Positions 9,485 to 18,873 of a DNA stretch of 64,000 bases are shown piece after piece. The notes beneath the pieces are model-generated. The model was not told the DNA's origin. It searched no databases and was given only the letters and a program-made list of their open reading frames with translations. The stretch is from Clostridium celatum DSM 1785 (GTDB lineage Bacteria; Bacillota; Clostridia; Clostridiales; Clostridiaceae), in assembly GCF_000320405.1 (NCBI RefSeq), contig NZ_KB291681.1, forward strand, positions 16,778 through 80,777, read 5' to 3'. The translations under genes and the position numbers were made by a program. Every line of letters begins with the position of its first letter. Position 1 is the first letter of the stretch.

Positions 9485-10495
9485 ATGAATACGGTAACGG
9501 TTAATATAAATGGTGTCGAATATAACTTAAGAGGAAAAGAAGATGAAAAGTATTTACTTGATGTTGCAGCTTACGTTGATAGTAAGATAAGAGAAATTTC
9601 TGTAAATAATAAAAAGCTTAGTATAGGTTCTGCAGCAGTATTAACAGCTGTAAATATAGCAGATGAGCTTTTTAAATGTGACTTAGAAATAAATGATATA
9701 ACAAAGAAAAAAAACTCGCTTGAAGAACGCCATCTTACTTTAAAGGAAAGGTTAAGGGAACTTAAAGTAGAGATAGAAGAAGGTTCAAAGGCAAGAGCAA
9801 ATGAGGTTGATTCATTAAAAAATATAATTTTTTCTATGGAGGAAAAATTAAGAGAGTTTGAAAGTATAAAAGCTCAAAAGGAAAGTTTACAAAATAAAGT
9901 AGAAGAATTGTCGGTTAATCTAGAAGAAAAAAATAGAAGCATAGAAATTCTAAATGAAGAAGTTAACAAATTAAAAACTGAAAATGATAAGCTTACAAAT
10001 AGTCTAGATAATTGTACAGAAGAAATTAAAAACATGGTTGCTATTGAGGATTATGAGGATGTAACAAGTAAATTACAAAAAGTTCAAAGAATAAATACTA
10101 TTTTAATTTCTGAAAACAATGAATTAAAAGAAGAAAAAGCTAATAATAAAAGTGAAATAAATAAGTTGAAATTAGAAAATGATAATTTGAAAGATAATCA
10201 TGAACAATTAATTGAAAAGTTTGATGAAAAAGAAATCCAGTTTAAAGAAATAACAACTGATATTAAAATAAAGAGTGAAGAAAAGATTACTTCATTAACA
10301 AATAAAGTAAGTCAAATGGAAAGTGAATTACAAGACAGTAAAAAGAAAAGACAAATGTTAAAGGAGCGTAACAAAGAGTTAGGTTTTCAGGTGCAAAATT
10401 TTAAATACAAGGTTTTGGATTTAGAAAAGAAATTAATGGATGCTCAGTTTGATTTAGCCATTGAAAAAAAAGAAAAAAATCCTTTATTAAGATAA
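9485..10495 (+). CDS. zapA: ZapA-type cell division protein with long coiled-coil extension
   Basis: ZapA binds FtsZ and bundles its filaments at the division site. Residues 1-75 are a recognisable ZapA domain (MNTVTVNINGVEYNLRG, then YVDSKIREI and the hydrophobic helix with AAVLTAVNIADEL). Residues 80-330 are almost continuous coiled coil of Glu/Lys/Asn heptads. Most ZapA proteins have 85-110 residues, so at 336 this is an extended clostridial form. RBS GAGAGGTG. It precedes the U32 peptidase gene and mutS2, a common clostridial order. Localisation at the division ring is inferred from the N-terminal domain. Confidence 0.8.
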   Translation: MNTVTVNINGVEYNLRGKEDEKYLLDVAAYVDSKIREISVNNKKLSIGSAAVLTAVNIADELFKCDLEINDITKKKNSLEERHLTLKERLRELKVEIEEGSKARANEVDSLKNIIFSMEEKLREFESIKAQKESLQNKVEELSVNLEEKNRSIEILNEEVNKLKTENDKLTNSLDNCTEEIKNMVAIEDYEDVTSKLQKVQRINTILISENNELKEEKANNKSEINKLKLENDNLKDNHEQLIEKFDEKEIQFKEITTDIKIKSEEKITSLTNKVSQMESELQDSKKKRQMLKERNKELGFQVQNFKYKVLDLEKKLMDAQFDLAIEKKEKNPLLR

Positions 10496-10525
10496 GTCTG
10501 TTCAAATATTGGACAGACTTATCTT
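10489..10525 (+). terminator. Hairpin overlapping the zapA stop codon
   Basis: AAGATAAGTCTGT and its complement ACAGACTTATCTT form a stem of at least 13 bp including the stop codon. No T tract follows, so it may stabilise the mRNA end rather than terminate. Confidence 0.5.
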
Positions 10526-10680
10526 AATAATAAACAAGTAATTAAGAAATATAGAAAACTAAGGTTATTTATGTTATAAATTAAGTAAACAAAAGATTAA
10601 TAATATATATTTAAAATAAAAATACTATGATTAAATTTAGATTTTAAATATAAAAGAAATTAAAATTAGGAGAGATTTTT

Positions 10681-13041
10681 ATGAATAAAATAGAAGTGCT
10701 AGCACCAGCAGGAAGCATGGAAAGTCTATATGCAGCAATAAATAAAGGTGCAGATGCAGTGTATTTAGGAGGAAATAAATTTTCTGCAAGAGCATATGCA
10801 TCTAACTTTGATAATGATAATATGCTTAAAGCAGTAGATTATGCTCATAGTTATGGTGTAAGTATTTATGTAACTATAAATACAATATTAAAAGAAAATG
10901 AAATACAGGAAGCATTAAAATATGTTGGATATCTCTATGAAATAGGTGTAGATGCATTAATAATACAAGATTTAGGTTTGTTTAAAAGAATTAAAGAAGA
11001 GTATCCAGATTTTGAACTTCATGCATCAACTCAAATGACAGTACATAATGGGGAAGCAGCAGTCTATTTTAAGAATAAAGGCTTCCATAGAATAGTTTTA
11101 TCTAGAGAAATGACATTAGAAGAAATAAAACATATATCGAAGGATTTGTTAATAGAAACAGAAATGTTTGTACATGGGGCGCTTTGTATTAGTTATTCTG
11201 GTCAATGCTTAATGAGTTCCATTATAGGTGGGAGAAGTGGAAATAGAGGTAGATGTGCACAACCTTGCAGAATGGAATATACGCTAAAAGGTGAAAAAAC
11301 TGGAGAGCAAAGAGGATATTTATTAAGTCCAAAAGATATGTGTACTATTGAAAATGTTAATGAGATTATTGAAAGTGGTACATATTCACTAAAAATTGAA
11401 GGTAGAATGAAAAGACCAGAATATGTAGCTGGAGTGGTAGATAATTATAGAAAAGCAGTAGATAAATATCTATTTAAACAAAAATATAATGAAAAAGAAG
11501 GAAAAGGACAATTATTACAATTATTTAATAGAAGTGGTTTTACTAATGCTTATTTAAAAAGTAATACAGGAAGAGATATGATGAGCTATAATTCACCTAA
11601 AAATGCAGGTGTTCCTCTAGGAAAAGTTGATTCATTAGGTGAAATTATATTACAAGAAAATATATCTCTAGGTGATGGTGTAAGATATAAGGATAAAGGA
11701 TTTACTGTTAGTAAAATACTGTTAAATGGTAAGGAGATTAACGAAGGTAAAAAGGGAGATAAGGTAAAGCTATTTCCTATTGATTATAAAAAAGGTGATA
11801 ATCTTTTTAAAAGCTTAAATAAAAAGTTATTTGATGATTTAGAAGAGTATATAAAGCCATATACCAAAAAAATATCATTAGATGCAAGAGTTAATTTTAT
11901 TGTAGATAAACCTTTAGAGTTAATAATTAAATATAAAAATAAGGAGTATGCTTTTTTAGGTGAAGTTGTACAAAAGGCAGAAAAGAGACCTTTAGATAAA
12001 GAAAGAGTAGCAGAAGCAATAAAGAAATGTGGAGATACACAATTTAAAATTGATAATATAGAGTTTGAGAGTTTTGAAGATGGTTTTTTAAGAATAGCAG
12101 ATTTAAATTCTTTAAGAAGAGATGCAATATTATCACTTACTAAATCTATTTGTAAAGAATATAGACGTGTAAGACCTATAAAAAATACAGAGTCTAGAAA
12201 TTCTACATATATAGAAAATAAAAAATTAAAGGAAATTTATAGCTGTATAACAAAAGAACAATTAAAAGCTTTAATAGAATGTGGAGCTACAGATGTTGCT
12301 ATTGATTTATTTAGTAGAGAACTTAATGCATTAAGATATAATGATATAGTTGATTTATACAATAAAGAAGGTAAAAATGTAAATATATATATTAAGACAT
12401 CATCAATAATTAAGGGTGAATTTAAACAAATTTGTAATACTATAGAAAAAGTTATGCCGTATATAAAAGGGCTAATAACTGCAAATATAGGATTAATAAG
12501 TGTATTTAAAGATAAATTAGAAATAATAGGTGATTATAAATTAAATATAATGAATTCTCAAAGTCTTAGTTTTTACCAAGAAGAAATTTATGCACCTACT
12601 TTAAGTATGGAATTAAATAAGACTGAAATGAAGTCCATAACAAAGAATAATAAAGGAAATATTTCTTTAGTTGTTTATGGAAAGCCTGAACTTATGATAA
12701 GTGAATATTGTCCTATTGGTAGTACTTTTGGTGGAAGAAAAACTAATGTTAATTGTAATGGAATTTGCTCAAAAGATAAATTCACTTTAATTGATAGAGT
12801 AAATGAGAAAAATAGAGTTATGACAGATTTATTCTGTAGAAGTTATATTTTAAATCCAGTACCACTTAATTTATTTGATGAAATAGATGATATAAAGGCT
12901 ATGGGAATAAATATATTAAGATTTGATTTTAGAGATGAAAATTACGATGAAGTTAAAAGAATACTATCAATTTATAAAAATAATATGACTTACGAGAAAA
13001 AAGAATTTACAAAGGGTCAATTTAGAAGAGGAATAGAGTAA
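10681..13041 (+). CDS. U32 peptidase-family protein with DUF3656 (RlhA-like)
   Basis: A 786-residue U32 family protein. The N-terminal U32 domain starts KIEVLAPAGSMESLYAAI and contains ELHASTQMTVHN and MFVHGALCISYSGQC, followed by the Cys-bearing segment GRSGNRGRCAQPCRMEY. The C-terminal half (from about 370) matches the DUF3656 collagenase-like region, with a further Cys set near 675-695. Despite the name, U32 proteins such as E. coli RlhA and TrhP are prephenate-dependent RNA hydroxylation enzymes with Fe-S clusters. Domain order suggests an RlhA-like role on 23S rRNA; this is inference. RBS TTAGGAGAG. Confidence 0.85.
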   Translation: MNKIEVLAPAGSMESLYAAINKGADAVYLGGNKFSARAYASNFDNDNMLKAVDYAHSYGVSIYVTINTILKENEIQEALKYVGYLYEIGVDALIIQDLGLFKRIKEEYPDFELHASTQMTVHNGEAAVYFKNKGFHRIVLSREMTLEEIKHISKDLLIETEMFVHGALCISYSGQCLMSSIIGGRSGNRGRCAQPCRMEYTLKGEKTGEQRGYLLSPKDMCTIENVNEIIESGTYSLKIEGRMKRPEYVAGVVDNYRKAVDKYLFKQKYNEKEGKGQLLQLFNRSGFTNAYLKSNTGRDMMSYNSPKNAGVPLGKVDSLGEIILQENISLGDGVRYKDKGFTVSKILLNGKEINEGKKGDKVKLFPIDYKKGDNLFKSLNKKLFDDLEEYIKPYTKKISLDARVNFIVDKPLELIIKYKNKEYAFLGEVVQKAEKRPLDKERVAEAIKKCGDTQFKIDNIEFESFEDGFLRIADLNSLRRDAILSLTKSICKEYRRVRPIKNTESRNSTYIENKKLKEIYSCITKEQLKALIECGATDVAIDLFSRELNALRYNDIVDLYNKEGKNVNIYIKTSSIIKGEFKQICNTIEKVMPYIKGLITANIGLISVFKDKLEIIGDYKLNIMNSQSLSFYQEEIYAPTLSMELNKTEMKSITKNNKGNISLVVYGKPELMISEYCPIGSTFGGRKTNVNCNGICSKDKFTLIDRVNEKNRVMTDLFCRSYILNPVPLNLFDEIDDIKAMGINILRFDFRDENYDEVKRILSIYKNNMTYEKKEFTKGQFRRGIE

Positions 13042-13052
13042 GAGGTGAGTAT

Positions 13053-13403
13053 ATGAAGTTTATTGCAAGTATTTCTTTAATTGCAGTATTTATTTTTGGA
13101 ATAATAAAGATGAGAGAAGCATCATCTGAAATAAAAAGTATATGGTTTAGGGAGTTATCTAATAGCAACAAATTAAAAGTAACAAGTAAAGTAAAAGAAA
13201 GTTGGAAGAAAACAATAATATTGTTGGCTATAACAATAGCGGCTATGCTAATAATTATATCGTTATTTATAGGGAAAACTCATAATAATGACAATTTAGT
13301 TAGTATTGTTATGTTAATAGTTTCAATTATAGTTTTATTTTTTATTATTTATTACAATAAAAAATTTAAAAAAGAGTTAAATAATTTTAAAAATCAAATT
13401 TAG
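13053..13403 (+). CDS. Small membrane protein, unknown
   Basis: 116 residues with three hydrophobic segments (about 2-20, 52-73 and 80-100) separated by basic stretches. The charged loop 22-50 is likely cytosolic. No family recognised. It lies 11 bases after the U32 gene and 9 bases before mutS2, so it is co-transcribed with both. RBS AGAGGTGAG. Confidence 0.7.
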   Translation: MKFIASISLIAVFIFGIIKMREASSEIKSIWFRELSNSNKLKVTSKVKESWKKTIILLAITIAAMLIIISLFIGKTHNNDNLVSIVMLIVSIIVLFFIIYYNKKFKKELNNFKNQI

Positions 13404-13412
13404 GAGAAGTTT

Positions 13413-15770
13413 ATGAAAGAAAGAACTTTAAAAATATTAGAATTTAATAAAGTTAAAGAAAAGCTAAGAAAATATGCAATAACTAGTGGTGGAAAAGAGC
13501 TTATAGATAACTTAGAGCCATATAAATCTATATATGAAGTTGAAAAGAAATTAGAGGAAACAAATGAAGCTTTAGATATATTAATCAGAAAAGGTACACC
13601 TCCGTTTGAAGGATTACATGATACTCGTGCTGAAATAGCTAGAGCTGCTAAAGGTGGAGTTTTAACACCAGGGCAACTTATAAAGATTGGTTCAATGCTT
13701 AGATGTTCACGTCGCTTTAAAGAGTATGTAGTAAGAAAAGAAGAGGAAATTGGATATAAGCATTTAGAAGATTTGGCTTATATTTTAGTACCATTAAAAG
13801 GGCTTGAATCTGAAATTGATAATGCAATTATTTCTGAGGAAGAAATTAGCGATAAGGCAAGTGGAACTTTATATAATATAAGAAGAAGTTTAAAAGAAAA
13901 AAATTCCTCTGTTAGAGAAAAAATAAATTCAATAGTAAGAGCTAATTCAAAATATCTTCAAGATTCCTTATATACAATGAGAGGAGACAGGTATGTAATT
14001 CCTGTTAAAGCAGAGTATAAAGGAGCTGTGCCAGGGCTTGTTCATGATCAAAGTTCAACAGGAGCTACTCTTTTTATTGAACCTATGAGTTTAGTAAATT
14101 TAAATAATGAAATTAAAGAGCTTATGTTAAAAGAAAAGGCAGAAATAGAAAGAATATTAAGTGAGCTTTCTTCAAAGGTTTATAATAATATCGATGTAGT
14201 TACAAGTAATAGCAATATATTAAAGGAATTAGATTTTATATTTGCTAAGGGAAAATATGCTTCTTCATTAAATGCAATTTTACCTAAAATAAGAAATGAT
14301 AAAAGTTTCGATATTATTGGAGGAAAGCATCCTTTAATAGATCAAAAAATAGTAGTTCCTTCAGATGTGTATTTAGGAGATGAATTTACTACACTAATGA
14401 TTACAGGTCCTAATACTGGGGGTAAAACAGTTACACTAAAGACAGTAGGACTACTTCATTTAATGGCATTAAGTGGATTACTAATACCTGCTAAAGATGG
14501 TTCTAGTGTAGGATTCTATAAAGAAATATTTGCAGATATAGGTGATGAACAAAGTATAGAACAAAGTTTATCTACTTTTTCAGGTCACATGACTAATATA
14601 GTAACAATATTGGATGATGCAGATGGAGATTCTTTAGTATTATTTGATGAGTTAGGTTCAGGAACGGATCCAGCAGAAGGATCAGCCCTTGCTATAGCAA
14701 TAATTGAAACTTTAAGAGACAGAGGTGCTAGAATTATAGCTACTACGCACTATAGTGAGTTAAAAGGTTATGCATTAAGAACAATAGGTGTTGAAAATGC
14801 ATCTGTAGAGTTTGATGTAGAAACATTAAGACCTACATATAGGTTATTAATAGGAATTCCTGGTAAATCTAATGCTTTTGAAATATCACGAAGATTAGGA
14901 TTAAGTAATGATGTAATAGAAAAAGCTAAAAATTCAATGTCTAAGGAAAATTTACAATTTGAAGATTTAATTAGAGATCTTCAAGAGAAAAGTATACTTG
15001 CTAATAGAGATGCAAGAGAAGCTAAAAAACTTAGAGATGAAGCTGAAAATCTAAAAAATAAATATAATGAAAAAATTAACAAATTAGATAAGATAAGAGA
15101 TAAAGCATATGAAGAAGCAAGGTTAGAAGCTAAAAATATTATAAGCAAAGCAAAAGATGAAGCTGATGAAATAGTTAAAGCTATGAGAGAGCTTGAAAAA
15201 ATGGGCATAGCAGAAGGTGGAAGAAATAGACTAGAGCAAGAAAGACAAAAATTAAAGGCTAGCTTAGAAGAAAAAGAAGCTGCAATGATTAAAACAAGAG
15301 AAAATCAAGGGGAAATTATAAAAAAAGTACAATTAGGTATGGAAGCATTTTTACCTTCATTAAATCAAAGAGTAATTATTGTTTCAAATCCAGATAATAA
15401 AGGCGAAGTTCAAGTAGAAGCTGGTATTATGAAAATAAATGTTAAACTTAAGGATTTAAGGAAAGTAAATGAAGAACCTAAAAAGAAAGAAAAGAAAAAA
15501 CGTGAAGTTAAATTAAATTTAAAATCTGTTGATAGTAGAATAGATTTAAGAGGCATGGATTCAGAAGAAGCTTGTTACAGAACAGATAAGTATTTAGATG
15601 AAGCATATATGAGTAATTTAGGTGAAGTAACAATAGTTCATGGAAAAGGTACAGGAATTTTAAGAAAAGCTATAAACGATATGCTAAAAAGGCATCCTCA
15701 TGTAAAATCCTATAGGTTAGGAGTATATGGAGAAGGAGGAGATGGAGTTACAATTGTAGAATTAAAATAA
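13413..15770 (+). CDS. mutS2: MutS2/RqcU: ATPase with Smr endonuclease domain
   Basis: A 785-residue MutS2. It lacks the mismatch-binding N-terminal domain of MutS and has a lever/clamp region (1-310), the ABC-type ATPase with Walker A GPNTGGKT near residue 331, Walker B LVLFDELGSGTDP near 410 and signature STFSGHM, a coiled coil (520-630), a KOW-like stretch, and a C-terminal Smr nuclease domain from about 705 (RIDLRGMDSEEA...HGKGTGILR). In Firmicutes it acts on collided ribosomes and in recombination control. It is not a substitute for MutS, which matters because mutS is interrupted further right. Confidence 0.96.
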   Translation: MKERTLKILEFNKVKEKLRKYAITSGGKELIDNLEPYKSIYEVEKKLEETNEALDILIRKGTPPFEGLHDTRAEIARAAKGGVLTPGQLIKIGSMLRCSRRFKEYVVRKEEEIGYKHLEDLAYILVPLKGLESEIDNAIISEEEISDKASGTLYNIRRSLKEKNSSVREKINSIVRANSKYLQDSLYTMRGDRYVIPVKAEYKGAVPGLVHDQSSTGATLFIEPMSLVNLNNEIKELMLKEKAEIERILSELSSKVYNNIDVVTSNSNILKELDFIFAKGKYASSLNAILPKIRNDKSFDIIGGKHPLIDQKIVVPSDVYLGDEFTTLMITGPNTGGKTVTLKTVGLLHLMALSGLLIPAKDGSSVGFYKEIFADIGDEQSIEQSLSTFSGHMTNIVTILDDADGDSLVLFDELGSGTDPAEGSALAIAIIETLRDRGARIIATTHYSELKGYALRTIGVENASVEFDVETLRPTYRLLIGIPGKSNAFEISRRLGLSNDVIEKAKNSMSKENLQFEDLIRDLQEKSILANRDAREAKKLRDEAENLKNKYNEKINKLDKIRDKAYEEARLEAKNIISKAKDEADEIVKAMRELEKMGIAEGGRNRLEQERQKLKASLEEKEAAMIKTRENQGEIIKKVQLGMEAFLPSLNQRVIIVSNPDNKGEVQVEAGIMKINVKLKDLRKVNEEPKKKEKKKREVKLNLKSVDSRIDLRGMDSEEACYRTDKYLDEAYMSNLGEVTIVHGKGTGILRKAINDMLKRHPHVKSYRLGVYGEGGDGVTIVELK

Positions 15771-15789
15771 AGTTTAAAAGTCATTTTAA

Positions 15790-15831
15790 ACCCTCTATTA
15801 ATATGCTATAATTAGCATATTAAGGAGGGTT
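15790..15831 (+). promoter_or_regulatory. Hairpin containing the -10 box and the ribosome binding site of the DUF523 gene
   Basis: ACCCTC (15790-15795) and AATATGCTA (15800-15808) are complementary to TAGCATATT (15813-15821) and GAGGGT (15825-15830). The loop carries a perfect TATAAT (15807-15812) and the 3' arm carries the ribosome binding site AAGGAGGG. T residues follow, so the structure looks like a terminator for transcripts arriving from mutS2. A transcript initiated at the internal promoter would start near 15819, lack the 5' arm and leave the ribosome binding site free. Confidence 0.6.
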
Positions 15832-15834
15832 TTT

Positions 15835-16284
15835 ATGTATATTATTAGCGCATGCTTATGTGGAGTTAATTGTAAATATAACGGTTTAAATAACTATAAT
15901 GAAAAATGTAATGAGTTATTTATTTCTGGAAAAGCTATATTAGTTTGTCCTGAACAACTAGGGGGGTTATCTACTCCAAGAGTGCCTAGTGAACTTCAGG
16001 ATAATACTTTAAATATAATAAAGAAAAATGGGAAAATACTAAATAAAGATGGAGAAGATGTAACAGAAAATTTTTTAAAAGGTGCTAGAGAGGTAGCCAC
16101 TATTGCAAAAAAATTAAATATAAAGAAAGCAATATTAAAAGAAGGAAGTCCATCTTGTGGAGTAAACTATATATATGATGGTACTTTTACAGGAAATAAG
16201 ATAAAAGGGAATGGAATAACAACTGAATTATTAAAAGCATTAGATATTGAAGTTATAAGTGAAGAAGCTTTAGACAGGAGGTAA
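15835..16284 (+). CDS. DUF523 (TudS-like) protein
   Basis: 149 residues. The family includes TudS, a 4Fe-4S thiouracil desulfidase, and three ligand cysteines are in place: C7 in SACLCG, C38 in CPEQLGGL and C108 in GSPSCGV. The remainder is a Rossmann-like alpha/beta fold. Activity on thiouracil is inferred from the family only. It starts immediately after the hairpin at 15790-15831 and is followed after 6 bases by an unknown gene. A second, longer DUF523 protein lies at 27990. Confidence 0.85.
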   Translation: MYIISACLCGVNCKYNGLNNYNEKCNELFISGKAILVCPEQLGGLSTPRVPSELQDNTLNIIKKNGKILNKDGEDVTENFLKGAREVATIAKKLNIKKAILKEGSPSCGVNYIYDGTFTGNKIKGNGITTELLKALDIEVISEEALDRR

Positions 16285-16290
16285 TATAAT

Positions 16291-17292
16291 ATGGGTGTTT
16301 TTGATTTTTTTAGAAAGAAGAAAGAAAATAGAGTTGAAGAAGAAATTAACGATATTTTAGAAGTTAAAGAAATTGATGAATTTGATGTTGTAGAAAATGA
16401 AAATAATAATGAAGAATTTAATTATAATTTTATAGTAAGTAATGAAGAAGAGTATCATAATAAAGAAAATTTAACTAAAGAAGAAATAAATCGATTGATA
16501 GTAAGTGAAATATTAAAGGTTGTTGATAAATCTACTGCATTTAATAGCATGGAGATAGCAGCATTAGAAGCAGCTAAAACTATAGGAATTGAAAATATAG
16601 ATGATTTAACAGTATATTTGCATGAACGAATTGCTAAGCCACATTTTATGAATGGAAGATATGATGGGCTTGGAGAGTGGAGAATGGCTATTGAAAATGC
16701 TGTTTTAACTATTCTTTATGCATTTAAACAATATGGAGTTGATGAACTACTTAAAATTGCTAATGAATGTAATAATAATAGTATTAAATGTGTTAATTTA
16801 TTATGTAAATTAGCAGAAAATAATATTGAAACAGAAAAAATAGTTGATTCAATAATTTATATTATGAAGAATTATAAAGAAGAGTTTGTTGTTAAGACGT
16901 TAAACTTTTTATCACAAGTAAAGGGTAATGATAAGATTATAAAGGTATTACAAGTATATAATAAAAAATATATTTATGATAAGAATATTGAAGGTGCTTA
17001 TGATACTACCTTAAACTTAATAAATGTAACAGGTACTTTTACTAAGGAACAATTAGTGTTTTTAAAGGCTATAGCATTAAGTGATAATAAAATAAAATCT
17101 ACATTAATATTAAGAAATGAAGATGGAAATGTAGATTTATCTGGTGTTACAGAAGAATTAAGACTTAAAGCTGCCCTTACATTCTATTCTTTACATAATA
17201 AGGATGAACAAATTAATGCTAAATTAATGTATTTAAGAGATAATTCTTTAGATTTAGATCTTAGAAAATATTTAAATGATATATTGAAATAA
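16291..17292 (+). CDS. Unknown 333-residue protein, acidic N-terminus, helical repeat-like body
   Basis: Not recognised. A short basic start (FFRKKKENR) is followed by a strongly acidic, Asn-rich linker to about residue 65, then an all-helical body (70-333) that looks like armadillo/HEAT-type pairs of helices. No membrane segment. RBS AGGAGG; 6 bases after the DUF523 gene, so in the same transcript, ending at the hairpin at 17300. Confidence 0.7.
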   Translation: MGVFDFFRKKKENRVEEEINDILEVKEIDEFDVVENENNNEEFNYNFIVSNEEEYHNKENLTKEEINRLIVSEILKVVDKSTAFNSMEIAALEAAKTIGIENIDDLTVYLHERIAKPHFMNGRYDGLGEWRMAIENAVLTILYAFKQYGVDELLKIANECNNNSIKCVNLLCKLAENNIETEKIVDSIIYIMKNYKEEFVVKTLNFLSQVKGNDKIIKVLQVYNKKYIYDKNIEGAYDTTLNLINVTGTFTKEQLVFLKAIALSDNKIKSTLILRNEDGNVDLSGVTEELRLKAALTFYSLHNKDEQINAKLMYLRDNSLDLDLRKYLNDILK

Positions 17293-17299
17293 TTTTTTC

Positions 17300-17347
17300 A
17301 TAACCTATACTTTAATTGAGTATTTACTAATTTAAAGTATAGGTTAT
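17300..17347 (+). terminator. Terminator after the 16291 gene
   Basis: ATAACCTATACTTTAA pairs with its complement TTAAAGTATAGGTTAT across a 15-base loop, followed by ATATTTTT. Confidence 0.75.
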
Positions 17348-17416
17348 ATATTTTTATTCATATTTTAGCTTTATTTATATAATACTAATATTATAAAGTT
17401 AAAAGGAGAGATTTAT

Positions 17417-17653
17417 ATGCCAGAAAAGACTATGAAATTTACAGATGATGAAGGAAATAAAGTTGAGTATGCTATTTTAGAACAAAAACTTATCAATAAT
17501 ACTGAATATGTTGCTATGGCACCAGTAAATAATAAAAATGATGTTGAAATATTTAAAATAAAGTTTGATAAGGATTGGAATGAAACACTTATTCAAGTAG
17601 AATCAGAAGTTGAACTTAATATGGTTAGGCAAGTTTCAAATGTAAAATTTTAA
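17417..17653 (+). CDS. DUF1292 family protein
   Basis: 78 residues of a small beta-rich family found in Firmicutes, with the typical start TMKFTDDEGNKVEYAILEQ and the middle EYVAMAPV. Function unknown. RBS AAAGGAGAG. Monocistronic, with its own hairpin at 17660-17692. Confidence 0.75.
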   Translation: MPEKTMKFTDDEGNKVEYAILEQKLINNTEYVAMAPVNNKNDVEIFKIKFDKDWNETLIQVESEVELNMVRQVSNVKF

Positions 17654-17659
17654 TCAATG

Positions 17660-17692
17660 AAAGAGGCTATATTGAATTATATATGCCTCTTT
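17660..17692 (+). terminator. Terminator after the DUF1292 gene
   Basis: AAAGAGGC (17660-17667) pairs with GCCTCTTT (17685-17692); the inner TATAT pairs extend the stem. It is followed by TATATTTT. Confidence 0.75.
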
Positions 17693-17776
17693 TATATTTT
17701 ATAATAAAGTTAAGTATAGAATATGTAAAATATATATGATAATCTATATAAAGAATATAAAAAAATAGGAGGATAT

Positions 17777-18652
17777 ATGAATAATATTAGTAATAGAAGT
17801 AAAGGAATAATATTTATAATAATTTCTGCATTTGGTTTTGCTATGATGTCAGCTTTTGTTAAGCTATCAGGTGACTTACCATCATTTCAGAAAACATTTT
17901 TTAGAAACTTAGTATCATGTATAATTGCATTTATTTTAATAGTAATAAAAAGAGAGAGTTTATTTGGTAAGTTAGAAAATCAAAAGATTTTAATAATGCG
18001 TTCGCTTTTTGGTACTATTGGAATAGTGTTTAATTTTTATGCAATAGACAAATTGATATTATCTGATGCAAATATGTTAAATAAGTTAAGTCCTTTTTTT
18101 GTAATTATTTTTTCAGCATTATTTTTAAAAGAAAAGATTAATTTAAGACAAGCTATTTCTATTTTAATAGCTTTTATAGGAGCATTATTTATAATAAAGC
18201 CTAGTTTTAATTTTGATATGATTCCTTCAATAATTGGGATTTTAGGTGCTATTTCTGCTGCTGCTGCATATACTTGTCTAAGAAAGTTAGGAGGACGTGA
18301 AAAATATTATACAATAGTTTTTTATTTTTCATTTTTCTCAACAATAGTTATTTTTCCTTTAATGATACTTGTATATAAGCAAATGACATTACTTCAATTA
18401 GTTTATTTAATATTAGCAGGTGTATTTGCAAGTATAGGACAATTTGGTATTACTATAGCGTATAAATATGCACCAGCTAAAGAAATATCTATTTTTGATT
18501 ACACAAATATTATTTTCTCTGCTATTATTAGTTTAACTATATTTAATGTATTACCAGATAAATATAGTGTTATTGGATATATCATAATATTTGCTGTTTC
18601 AGCAAGTATGTATATGTATAATAAAAAGTTAGATAGATTAGAAAATAAATAG
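17777..18652 (+). CDS. EamA/DMT-family permease
   Basis: 291-residue drug/metabolite transporter with about ten membrane segments in two EamA repeats (about 8-135 and 150-285). The first repeat has GFAMMSAFVKLSGDLPSFQKTFFRN, typical of the family, and a YAIDKLILSDANMLNKLSPFF stretch at the repeat end. The substrate cannot be predicted. RBS ATAGGAGG; monocistronic and followed by a strong terminator. Confidence 0.88.
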   Translation: MNNISNRSKGIIFIIISAFGFAMMSAFVKLSGDLPSFQKTFFRNLVSCIIAFILIVIKRESLFGKLENQKILIMRSLFGTIGIVFNFYAIDKLILSDANMLNKLSPFFVIIFSALFLKEKINLRQAISILIAFIGALFIIKPSFNFDMIPSIIGILGAISAAAAYTCLRKLGGREKYYTIVFYFSFFSTIVIFPLMILVYKQMTLLQLVYLILAGVFASIGQFGITIAYKYAPAKEISIFDYTNIIFSAIISLTIFNVLPDKYSVIGYIIIFAVSASMYMYNKKLDRLENK

Positions 18653-18660
18653 TGAAAGAG

Positions 18661-18694
18661 GAAGAGGTTAAGTTTAAATACCTCTTCTTTTTTG
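18661..18694 (+). terminator. Terminator after the DMT permease gene
   Basis: GAAGAGGT (18661-18668) pairs with ACCTCTTC (18680-18687), followed by seven T. Confidence 0.85.
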
Positions 18695-18873
18695 TAGTAT
18701 GTATAAATTATCAAATATGAATAATTATGATATAATTTTTACATTAAGTGATTCTTAGATTTACAGAAAGCTTATTTAATATATGTTTTTTTATGTTTTT
18801 TAGATAAAATTAGAATTAGATGATATTAATCTAAGAAGAGACATGTAATTGATAAATTTGGAGAGTGTATAGC

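Noticed and set aside
13413..15770. mutS2 as the mismatch-repair MutS
   Set aside because: It lacks the MutS mismatch-binding domain and has a C-terminal Smr nuclease, so it does not compensate for the interrupted mutS.
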